Below are positions 1 through 4,803 of a stretch of DNA of 5,609 bases, in pieces. The notes beneath the pieces are model-generated. The model had not been told where the DNA came from and did no database searches. It saw nothing but the letters and a program-made list of their open reading frames with translations. The stretch spans positions 1-5,609 of the forward strand of contig JAFAGM010000149.1 of assembly GCA_023422775.1 (NCBI GenBank). Reading direction: 5' to 3'. A program made the translations under genes and the position numbers. This DNA comes from Pseudomonadota bacterium. Lineage in GTDB: Bacteria > Pseudomonadota > Alphaproteobacteria > Rhizobiales > Xanthobacteraceae. Every line of letters starts with the position of its first letter. The stretch's first letter is position 1.

Positions 1-555
1 GTAGGAGACCTTGCGCACGGGCGAGAACAGGCTGTCGACCGGGATCAGGCCGATCGGCGCATCCTCGGGACGGTTACGCTCGGCGGCGACGTAGCCCTTG
101 CCGGCGGCAACCGTAAACTCCATGCGGATTTCCGCGCCCTCGTCCAGCGTGCAGAGCTGCAGTTCGGGATTGAGCACGACGATATCGCCAACGGTCTGAA
201 TGTCGCCGGCGGTGACGACGCCCGGGCCCGACTTCTTCACGACCATGCGCTTGGGGCCTTCGCCCTGCATCTTGATCGAGATATCCTTGATGTTGAGCAC
301 GATGTCGGTGACGTCCTCGCGAACGCCGGCGATCGAGGAGAATTCGTGCAGCACGCCGTCGATGTGCACCGACTGCACGGCGGCGCCCTGCAGCGACGAC
401 AGCAGGATGCGGCGCAGCGCGTTACCGAGCGTCTGGCCGAAGCCGCGCTCGAGCGGTTCGGCGACGACGGTCGCAAACCGGGTCGCGTCGGAGCCCGGCG
501 TTACCTGCAGCTTGTTCGGTCGAATAAGTTCTTGCCAATTTTTCTGGATCGTCAC
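1..555 (-). CDS. rpoA: DNA-directed RNA polymerase subunit alpha (partial, N-terminal 185 residues)
   Basis: Alpha dimerises to nucleate assembly of core RNA polymerase (beta, beta' and omega join the dimer); its C-terminal domain, beyond the left edge here, contacts UP elements and activators. The visible 185 codons start MTIQKNWQELIRPNKLQV and include the dimerisation segment GNALRRILLSS (about residues 44-54), the VHIDGVLHEFSS stretch (63-74) and the second half of the N-terminal domain, up to FSPVRKVSY at the edge. The full protein is normally about 330-340 residues, so a little over half is present. The start is GTG at 555-553: it matches the family N-terminus, has a strong AAGGGG site 7 bases upstream, and there is no in-frame alternative. 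It is separated from rpsK by 137 bp of structured sequence instead of being tightly coupled. The identity is certain; only truncation by the window limits it. Confidence 0.97.
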   Translation of the reverse strand, partial: MTIQKNWQELIRPNKLQVTPGSDATRFATVVAEPLERGFGQTLGNALRRILLSSLQGAAVQSVHIDGVLHEFSSIAGVREDVTDIVLNIKDISIKMQGEGPKRMVVKKSGPGVVTAGDIQTVGDIVVLNPELQLCTLDEGAEIRMEFTVAAGKGYVAAERNRPEDAPIGLIPVDSLFSPVRKVSY

Positions 556-560
556 TTTGT

Positions 561-568
561 CACCCCTT
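561..568 (-). promoter_or_regulatory. Ribosome binding site of rpoA (supports GTG start)
   Basis: Read on the minus strand the bases are AAGGGGTG, a near-ideal anti-16S match, with the AAGGGG core 7 bases from the GTG at 555. It fixes the non-ATG start of rpoA. A chance ATG at 577 opens a five-codon frame (M-D-P-K-G-stop) that runs through this site and ends just before the GTG; it has no ribosome binding site of its own. Confidence 0.8.
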
Positions 569-583
569 CGGGTCCATGGACCG

Positions 584-612
584 GCCAGTCGACCTGCCTT
601 CAGGTCACTGGC
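584..612. promoter_or_regulatory. Hairpin in the rpsK-rpoA gap, just upstream of rpoA
   Basis: Positions 584-589 and 591-596 pair with 607-612 and 601-606: twelve base pairs, with one unpaired base at 590 and a four-base loop (AAGG in the minus-strand transcript). It ends 28 bases before the rpoA start codon, so it could shape the 5' end of rpoA mRNA or protect it from decay. No T tract follows, so it does not look like a terminator. The pairing is seen directly; function is inferred. Confidence 0.5.
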
Positions 613-621
613 GTTGGAGAT

Positions 622-637
622 CGCGGATCAGTCCGCG
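622..637. promoter_or_regulatory. Short perfect hairpin in the rpsK-rpoA gap
   Basis: CGCGGA (622-627) and TCCGCG (632-637) form a perfect 6-bp GC-rich stem with a four-base loop. It is the middle of three stem-loops in this gap. Alone it could be chance in GC-rich DNA; its place between two longer hairpins makes it worth recording. Confidence 0.3.
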
Positions 638-648
638 CCGTCAAATTT

Positions 649-684
649 CAAAAAACAATCGCGAGACGGCCGAGCCGTCCCGCG
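649..684 (-). terminator. Terminator-like hairpin plus T tract after rpsK
   Basis: Positions 674-684 pair with 660-670 on the transcript: eleven pairs including one G-U, a three-base loop, and a very GC-rich stem. Reading on in the direction of transcription, the stem is followed by ATTG and then six Ts (655-650). This has the form of an intrinsic terminator, starting 9 bases after the rpsK stop codon and about 95 bases before rpoA. Because rpoA must be expressed, it is probably partial (an attenuator) or a 3'-end stabilising structure. The T tract is offset from the stem by about four bases, which would weaken termination. Confidence 0.5.
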
Positions 685-692
685 ACCAAACA

Positions 693-1082
693 TCAAACCC
701 GTCGGCGCTTGCGCGGACGGCAGCCATTGTGCGGGATCGTCGTCACGTCACGGATCGACGTGACGGTGAAGCCCGCCGCCTGCAGCGCGCGAAGCGCCGA
801 TTCACGGCCCGAGCCGGGGCCTGCAACTTCCACTTCGAGCGTGCGCATGCCGTGTTCCTGCGCCTTCTTGGAAACGTCTTCCGCGGCAACCTGCGCGGCA
901 TAGGGGGTCGACTTGCGCGAGCCCTTGAAGCCCATCGTGCCGGCCGACGACCAGGCAATGGTGTTGCCCTGCGCGTCGGTGATGGTGATGGTCGTGTTGT
1001 TGAACGACGAATTCACGTGCGCGATGCCGGATGCGATGTTCTTGCGTTCGCGGCGGCGTACGCGGGTGGCTTCCTTGCCCAT
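693..1082 (-). CDS. rpsK: 30S ribosomal protein S11
   Basis: S11 sits on the platform of the 30S subunit near the 690 and 790 loops of 16S rRNA and helps shape the E site and mRNA exit. The product has 129 residues, the usual family length. It begins MGKEATRVRRRERKNIASG, carries VNSSFNNTTITITD (23-36), the signature region VEVAGPGSGRESALRAL (84-100), and the conserved C-terminal DVTTIPHNGC followed by a basic tail ending RKRRRV. The chosen ATG (1082) has AGGAAAGG (1092-1099) 9 bases upstream; an upstream in-frame ATG at 1109 would add nine unrelated residues and overlap that site, so it is rejected. It lies 132 bp after rpsM and 137 bp before rpoA. No rpsD follows it, unlike in the E. coli alpha operon. 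Confidence 0.98.
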   Translation of the reverse strand: MGKEATRVRRRERKNIASGIAHVNSSFNNTTITITDAQGNTIAWSSAGTMGFKGSRKSTPYAAQVAAEDVSKKAQEHGMRTLEVEVAGPGSGRESALRALQAAGFTVTSIRDVTTIPHNGCRPRKRRRV

Positions 1083-1150
1083 TAACAAAAACCTTTCCTG
1101 TGATCTCAAACGCCGCCGTAGTGCCAGCGGCTACACCTCAAAGAACGAAT

Positions 1151-1212
1151 GGTGAGTGGCGAATAGCGAGCAGGGGTCAGCCCTGCTCGCAACTCGCCAT
1201 TCGCTACTCGCC
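1151..1212. repeat. Imperfect palindromic intergenic repeat between rpsM and rpsK
   Basis: A perfect 10-bp stem (1166-1175 with 1181-1190, five-base loop) lies inside a longer imperfect palindrome: 1151-1170 matches the reverse complement of 1193-1212 at 17 of 20 positions. The arms are built from short repeated units of the type GCGAAT / GCGAGT / GCGAG. It begins two bases after the rpsM stop codon and makes up about half of the 132-bp gap. The pattern resembles dispersed REP-like palindromes that I recall from Bradyrhizobium-type genomes; membership of a named family is not established here. On mRNA it would form a long hairpin between the two cistrons, with no T tract after it, so stabilisation or insulation is more likely than termination. 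Confidence 0.65.
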
Positions 1213-1214
1213 AA

Positions 1215-1583
1215 TTACTTCTTCTTGCCGGCGATCGACTTGGCCGGCCCCTTGCGCGTGCGCGCATTGGTGTGCGTGCGCTGGCCGCGCACCGGCAGGC
1301 CGCGACGATGGCGCAGGCCGCGATAGCAGCCGAGGTCCATCAGACGCTTGATGTTGATGCCGGTCTCGCGGCGGAGGTCGCCCTCGACCAGATAGTCGCG
1401 GTCGATCACTTCGCGGATCTGCAGGACTTCCTGGTCGCTCAGCTGGCTGACGCGACGATCCACGGGGATCTTGACCTTTTCGATGATCTCGGCCGCGTTC
1501 TTCTGGCCGATGCCATGAATGTACTGGAGCGCGATCAGAACGCGCTTGTTGGTCGGAATATTCACGCCGGCAATACGGGCCAC
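1215..1583 (-). CDS. rpsM: 30S ribosomal protein S13
   Basis: S13 lies in the head of the 30S subunit, forms intersubunit bridges with the 50S central protuberance and contacts P-site tRNA with its basic C-terminal tail. The 122-residue product has the normal length: an N-terminal ARIAGVNIPTNKR, the helix-turn-helix segment YIHGIGQKNAAEI (21-33), and the tail GLRHRRGLPVRGQRTHTNAR (89-108) followed by a Lys-rich end. The start is GTG at 1583-1581, giving (M)ARIAGVNIP as expected for the family, with AGGAGAG six bases upstream; the longer open frame to 1682 adds 33 residues unlike S13 and is rejected. It is preceded by a 186-bp gap with a promoter-like sequence, so it may head an rpsM-rpsK-rpoA subunit of the operon. 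Confidence 0.97.
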   Translation of the reverse strand: MARIAGVNIPTNKRVLIALQYIHGIGQKNAAEIIEKVKIPVDRRVSQLSDQEVLQIREVIDRDYLVEGDLRRETGINIKRLMDLGCYRGLRHRRGLPVRGQRTHTNARTRKGPAKSIAGKKK

Positions 1584-1589
1584 GGACTT

Positions 1590-1596
1590 CTCTCCT
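1590..1596 (-). promoter_or_regulatory. Ribosome binding site of rpsM (decides GTG start)
   Basis: AGGAGAG on the minus strand, six bases from the GTG at 1583. It supports the short 122-residue S13 over the longer open frame, which has ATGs further upstream. Confidence 0.8.
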
Positions 1597-1632
1597 GTCG
1601 CCGATCCCTCATGGACCGGATCATGTTTATTG

Positions 1633-1707
1633 CTAACTCGGGCTGGTGTCCGCAAACGCGAACACGACGCCCTTCCCCTCATCTTCTTCGGGGCCCGGCA
1701 TCGTCAT
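1633..1707 (-). other. Possible 24-codon leader ORF upstream of rpsM
   Basis: Within the presumed 5' leader of rpsM, an ATG at 1707 opens a frame of 24 codons (begins MTMPGPEEDEGKGVVFAFAD) closed by TAG at 1635-1633, 49 bases before the rpsM start. It is entirely downstream of the predicted -10. Only a weak GGA-type ribosome binding site precedes it. The acidic N-terminal half resembles no family I know. It may well be chance; it is listed because it occupies much of the leader. Confidence 0.15.
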
Positions 1708-1735
1708 AAAACTATCCGACTTGGATGCGGGGCTT

Positions 1736-1763
1736 ATTAAAGGATTCAACTCGGTTTCGTCAA
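1736..1763 (-). promoter_or_regulatory. Sigma70-like promoter for rpsM-rpsK-rpoA
   Basis: Read on the minus strand, TTGACG (1763-1758, five of six to TTGACA) is followed after 16 bases by TTTAAT (1741-1736, five of six to TATAAT); reading the -10 as TTAATA gives a 17-base spacer. Transcription would begin near 1729, giving a leader of about 145 bases before the rpsM GTG. It starts 6 bases after the adk stop codon, in an AT-richer island of GC-rich DNA, which fits an internal entry point of the ribosomal operon. The match is seen directly; activity is inferred. Confidence 0.55.
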
Positions 1764-1769
1764 CCGCCT

Positions 1770-2675
1770 CTATCGTTTAGCTCGCTTTTTCGTGACCTTT
1801 TTCGAGGCCTTGCCGACGGTCCTTTTTGCCGCCTTCCCGGCCCTTCCGGCCTTCCTGCCCCTGGCCGCGGAAACGGCCTTCCGGCCCGCCTTCTTGCTTG
1901 CCTTCCTGACGCCCCCGGAAGTCGCTTTTCCGGCCTTGCGGGCGGCTTTGGTAGCCTTCCGGGCGGTTTTGGCGGCCTTTTTGCCGGCCGGACGGGCGGT
2001 CTTGCGAACGGCCTTGGTGGCCTTCCTGGCGGGTGCGGCGGTTTTGGCCGCCCCCTTGGCGCCCTCCTTCGCATCCTTGGGTTCCACCGCCCCGATCGCG
2101 GACAGGATGCGGTTGATCTCGCGGGTGACGTGCTCGATCGTCATCATGCCGTCGACCGTGAGCAGCTTCCGCCGCTCGGAATAATAGTGAATGAGCGGCT
2201 CCGTCAACGTACGGTAGTTGGCAAGCCGTTTCGACAGCACTTCCGGGGTATCGTCGATTCGGACCTCCTCGCCACGGGCCCTCATCTCGGCGACGCGTGT
2301 CTCGACGCGATCCAGCAGCGCGCTCTCGTTGACGCGCAGTTCGACCACGGCGTCGAGCTTGATGTGCTTCTTCTTCAGCAGTTCGTCGAGCGCAGCCGCC
2401 TGCGGCACCGTGCGCGGAAAGCCGTCGAGAATGAAGCCGTTCTTCATGTCGGGCTGGTCGAGCCGGTCGGAGATGATTCCGATCACGATCTCATCCGGCA
2501 CCAGCGAGCCGCTGGCCATGATGTCCTTGGCCTGCAGGCCGACCGGGGTCTGGGCCGCAACCGCCGCGCGCAGCATCTCGCCGGTCGAGAGCTGGACGAT
2601 GCCGTGCTTCTGGACCAGCCGCTGTGCCTGGGTCCCCTTGCCCGCGCCTGGTGGACCCAAAAGGATCAATCTCAT
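1770..2675 (-). CDS. adk: Adenylate kinase with a histone H1-like basic C-terminal tail
   Basis: Adk interconverts ATP + AMP and 2 ADP in the cytoplasm and is essential for adenylate balance. The core (about residues 1-195) shows the P-loop GPPGAGKGT (7-15), the AMP-binding STGEMLRAAV (30-39), LDGFPRT (83-89), and a short LID (RVETRVAEMRARGEEVRIDD, 123-142) without the zinc-finger insert, as in the short-form enzymes common in alphaproteobacteria. Residues 196-301 are an added low-complexity tail of Lys, Arg, Ala, Gly and Thr; after residue 204 there are no acidic residues, and about 38 of 97 are Lys or Arg. The total of 301 residues is roughly 90-110 longer than short-form Adk. The ATG at 2675 is chosen because MRLILLGPPG is the canonical N-terminus; its Shine-Dalgarno is only a run of six Gs nine bases upstream. 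It lies 76 bp after secY. The kinase call is firm; the role of the tail is unknown. Confidence 0.95.
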   Translation of the reverse strand: MRLILLGPPGAGKGTQAQRLVQKHGIVQLSTGEMLRAAVAAQTPVGLQAKDIMASGSLVPDEIVIGIISDRLDQPDMKNGFILDGFPRTVPQAAALDELLKKKHIKLDAVVELRVNESALLDRVETRVAEMRARGEEVRIDDTPEVLSKRLANYRTLTEPLIHYYSERRKLLTVDGMMTIEHVTREINRILSAIGAVEPKDAKEGAKGAAKTAAPARKATKAVRKTARPAGKKAAKTARKATKAARKAGKATSGGVRKASKKAGRKAVSAARGRKAGRAGKAAKRTVGKASKKVTKKRAKR

Positions 2676-2733
2676 GATTATTCGCCCCCCGGCTTGGTGA
2701 GCGGGACGCCGCACACCCTGGTTTTGATTTCAG

Positions 2734-2759
2734 GCCGCTGCCTCCCGCCGGTCAGCGGC
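2734..2759. promoter_or_regulatory. Stem-loop overlapping the secY stop codon
   Basis: GCCGCTG (2734-2740) and CAGCGGC (2753-2759) form a perfect 7-bp stem with a 12-base loop, covering the secY TGA (2754-2752) and the first part of the 76-bp secY-adk gap. No T tract follows. It could affect termination or reinitiation between secY and adk, or be chance. Confidence 0.25.
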
Positions 2760-4083
2760 GGCGGCCCCTTAGCTTGGACTTCCTGATCAGCCCCTCGTAC
2801 TGATGGGCCAGCAGATAGCCTTGCACCTGCGCCACCGTATCCATCGTGACGCTGACCACGATCAGAAGCGAGGTGCCGCCGAAGTAGAACGGCACCGAGG
2901 CGTAGGAGATCAGAATTTCTGGAATGAGACACACGATCGCCAGGTAGACCGCACCCAGCACCGTGACGCGCGACAGCACATAGTCGATATATTCGGCGGT
3001 GCGCTCGCCCGGACGGATGCCGGGGATGAAGCCGCCATGCTTCTTCAGATTGTCGGCCGTCTCGGTCGGGTTGAACACGATCGCGGTGTAGAAGAAGGCG
3101 AAGAACACGATCAGCGACAGATAGAGCACCAGGAACAGCGGACGGCCGTGGCTCAGCTGCGTGTTGAGCCACTGGAACCATTCGGGCCCCCTGCCGGCGT
3201 TGAAGTTCGCAACGGTAGCCGGCAGCAGCAGCAGCGACGAGGCGAAGATCGGCGGGATCACGCCCGAGGTGTTGAGCTTGAGCGGCAGATGCGAGGACTG
3301 GCCCTCGAACATCTTGTTGCCGACCTGGCGCTTCGGATACTGGATCAGGAGCCGCCGCTGCGCGCGCTCCATGAACACGATGAAGGCGATCACGGCGACC
3401 GCCATCACGATCACGATCAGGATCAGGCCGGTCGAGAGCGCGCCCTGGCGCCCCAGTTCCAGCATGTTGGCGAGCGCCGAAGGCAGCTCGGCGACAATGC
3501 CCGCCAGGATGATCAGCGAAATGCCGTTGCCGATGCCGCGCGAGGTGATCTGCTCGCCGAGCCACATCAGGAACATGGTGCCGCCGGTCAGCGTGACCGT
3601 GGTGGAGATCAGGAAGAACATCCCGGGCTCGCTGACCACGTTGCCTGCGCCCTGCAGGCCGACCGCGATGCCGTAGGCCTGGAACGTGGCCAGGATCACC
3701 GTGAGATAACGGGTGTACTGGTTCAGCGTCTTGCGGCCCGCCTCGCCTTCCTTCTTCAGCGCTTCGAGCTTGGGCGATACGGTCGTCAGGAGCTGGATGA
3801 TGATCGATGCCGAGATGTACGGCATGATGTTCAGCGCGAAGATCGCCATGCGGTCGATGCCGCCGCCGGCGAACATGTTGAACATGCCGAGGATGCCGCC
3901 GGCCTGCGACCTGAACACCTGCTCCCAGATCGCGGGATCGATGCCGGGCAGCGGGATATAGGTGCCGAGCCGATAAACAAGCAGCGCACCCAGCGTGAAC
4001 CAGATGCGCTTCTTCAGTTCGTCGGCCTTCGCCAGAGCGCCGAAATTGAGGTTTGCCGCAAGTTGTTCTGCTGCTGAGACCAT
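2752..4083 (-). CDS. secY: Protein translocase subunit SecY
   Basis: SecY is the channel of the Sec translocon in the inner membrane; with SecE and SecG it passes unfolded proteins driven by SecA, and inserts membrane proteins from docked ribosomes. The 443-residue product has the usual length and about ten hydrophobic segments. Recognisable parts are the amphipathic N-terminus, the plug and TM2 region (about 62-100, with NIMPYISASIIIQLL), the cytoplasmic C4 loop with VFMERAQRRLLIQYPKR (236-252), GVIPPIFASSLLLLP (274-288), and the C5 loop FIPGIRPGERT (352-362) with the conserved Arg357 needed for SecA work. The C-terminus is basic (KSKLRGRRR). The ATG at 4083 has GGGAGA (4099-4094) 10 bases upstream. 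It lies downstream of rplO as in almost all spc operons, but is followed by adk, without rpmJ. Confidence 0.98.
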   Translation of the reverse strand: MVSAAEQLAANLNFGALAKADELKKRIWFTLGALLVYRLGTYIPLPGIDPAIWEQVFRSQAGGILGMFNMFAGGGIDRMAIFALNIMPYISASIIIQLLTTVSPKLEALKKEGEAGRKTLNQYTRYLTVILATFQAYGIAVGLQGAGNVVSEPGMFFLISTTVTLTGGTMFLMWLGEQITSRGIGNGISLIILAGIVAELPSALANMLELGRQGALSTGLILIVIVMAVAVIAFIVFMERAQRRLLIQYPKRQVGNKMFEGQSSHLPLKLNTSGVIPPIFASSLLLLPATVANFNAGRGPEWFQWLNTQLSHGRPLFLVLYLSLIVFFAFFYTAIVFNPTETADNLKKHGGFIPGIRPGERTAEYIDYVLSRVTVLGAVYLAIVCLIPEILISYASVPFYFGGTSLLIVVSVTMDTVAQVQGYLLAHQYEGLIRKSKLRGRRR

Positions 4084-4111
4084 GTTCAGGCTTTCTCCCG
4101 CCGCCCCTCAG

Positions 4112-4138
4112 GCCGACGCCCCCGGCGGGGCGGTCGGC
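4112..4138. promoter_or_regulatory. Strong hairpin upstream of secY
   Basis: GCCGAC-GCCCC (4112-4122) pairs with GGGGC-(G)-GTCGGC (4127-4138): eleven GC-rich pairs with one bulged base and a four-base loop. It ends 28 bases before the secY ATG, near the SD region on the mRNA but not covering it. There is no T tract. Possible roles are mRNA stabilisation or lowering secY translation relative to the ribosomal genes; these are inferences. Confidence 0.4.
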
Positions 4139-4229
4139 AGACGCCGGACATTATTTGGTGCTCGGCTTCGATAAGTCCATCGTTTCATCGTGCGGATGGC
4201 CCGCGACAAAACGGGCGATGACGCAGATG

Positions 4230-4718
4230 TTACGCCGCCTCGCCTTCTTCCTTCTTGGCCGGGGCCAGGATCTTCACCGTGCCGCCGGCCTTCTCGACCG
4301 CCGCGACCGCGGACTTGGAGGCGCCGTGCACTTCGATGGCGAGCTTCGCCTTGAGTTCGCCGCGGCCGAGCAGCCGCAGGCCGTCCTTGGCGCGACGGAT
4401 CACGCCCGACTTGACCAGCGATTCGACGGTGACGGTTTCCTTGACGTCCACCAGCTTGGCGTCGACCGCCTGCTGCAGCCGGTCGAGGTTGATCTCTGCG
4501 AAATCGAGCCGGAAGATGTTGTTGAAGCCGCGCTTCGGCAGGCGGCGATGCAGCGGCATCTGGCCGCCCTCGAAGCCCTTGATGCGCACGCCCGAACGCG
4601 CGGTCTGGCCCTTGCCGCCGCGGCCCGAAGTCTTGCCCTTGCCCGAACCGATGCCACGACCGACACGCATGCGCTTCTTGCGCGAGCCGGCGTTGTCGGC
4701 GATATCGCTGAGCTTCAT
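4230..4718 (-). CDS. rplO: 50S ribosomal protein L15
   Basis: L15 is a late-assembling 50S protein whose long basic N-terminal extension threads through 23S rRNA. The product has 162 residues: MKLSDIADNAGSRKKRMRVG, the Gly/Lys/Arg-rich stretch GRGIGSGKGKTSGRGGKGQT (20-39), FEGGQMPLHRRLPKRGF (49-65), and a globular C-terminal domain containing LAIEVHGASKSAVAAVEKAGG (126-146). It ends in a short acidic tail, KKEEGEAA. ATG 4718 is preferred over the in-frame ATG at 4727: MKLSD is the family N-terminus, and AAGGA (4731-4727) sits 8 bases ahead and overlaps the upstream ATG. It is separated from rpmD by 85 bp containing a palindromic repeat, and from secY by 146 bp. Confidence 0.98.
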   Translation of the reverse strand: MKLSDIADNAGSRKKRMRVGRGIGSGKGKTSGRGGKGQTARSGVRIKGFEGGQMPLHRRLPKRGFNNIFRLDFAEINLDRLQQAVDAKLVDVKETVTVESLVKSGVIRRAKDGLRLLGRGELKAKLAIEVHGASKSAVAAVEKAGGTVKILAPAKKEEGEAA

Positions 4719-4726
4719 CGTTAGCA

Positions 4727-4731
4727 TCCTT
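4727..4731 (-). promoter_or_regulatory. Ribosome binding site of rplO (decides start)
   Basis: AAGGA on the minus strand, 8 bases from the ATG at 4718. The upstream in-frame ATG at 4727 shares a base with this site and has no site of its own, so the shorter start is favoured. Confidence 0.7.
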
Positions 4732-4738
4732 ATCTTTT

Positions 4739-4787
4739 GAGCCTGATCTTGACCGAAAACCGGTCCCCACTTTTCGGGATCAGGCTC
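4739..4787. repeat. Rhizobiales-type palindromic intergenic repeat in the rpmD-rplO gap
   Basis: Outer arms GAGCCTGATC (4739-4748) and GATCAGGCTC (4778-4787) are a perfect 10-bp inverted repeat. Inside them, CCGAAAA (4753-4759) and TTTTCGG (4771-4777) form a second perfect 7-bp stem, with four unpaired bases (TTGA) on one side only. The inner sequence of the form GACCGAAAACCGGT...CCCACTTTTCGGGATC matches the dispersed palindrome that I recall as very common in Rhizobiales intergenic regions (related to the RIME-type mosaic elements described in Rhizobium; the exact family name is not certain). It fills over half of the 85-bp gap and ends 8 bases before the rplO SD (reading along the transcript), so the transcript would carry a 17-bp stem just upstream of rplO. 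Confidence 0.8.
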
Positions 4788-4803
4788 TCTCCTTATCTAC
4801 TGC

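Noticed and set aside
560..577. Five-codon frame ATG...TGA just before rpoA
   Set aside because: It consists mainly of the rpoA Shine-Dalgarno region, and no ribosome site precedes it; most likely chance.
607..650. TTGACG at about 638-643 (minus strand) as a possible rpoA promoter
   Set aside because: No acceptable -10 box lies 15-19 bases downstream; the sequence there is GC-rich hairpin.
1602..1622. GATCC...GGATC inverted repeat close to the rpsM ribosome site
   Set aside because: Only 5 bp with a ten-base loop; expected by chance at this composition.
1215..1682. Longer S13 starting at 1682
   Set aside because: The extra 33 residues have no S13 similarity, and AGGAGAG lies six bases before the GTG at 1583.
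1725..2786. Plus-strand open frame (353 codons) antisense to adk
   Set aside because: Its Gly/Leu/Pro-rich repeats are the complement of the adk Lys/Ala tail, and the rest mirrors the kinase core; no ribosome site or family resemblance.
2678..3565. Minus-strand 295-codon frame overlapping secY
   Set aside because: Out-of-frame shadow of secY, rich in Arg and Ala; no family match and no separate start signal.
2803..4077. Long plus-strand open frame (424 codons) antisense to secY
   Set aside because: It mirrors secY in a GC-rich genome; the translation is His/Arg/Asp/Gln-rich low-complexity with no domain, and secY on the other strand is unmistakable.
4108..4188. Small minus-strand frame (26 codons, MKRWTYRSRAP...) between rplO and secY
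   Set aside because: No Shine-Dalgarno before the ATG, its end overlaps the GC-rich hairpin at 4112-4138, and the composition is that of the surrounding non-coding DNA. rpmJ was considered here and is not encoded.
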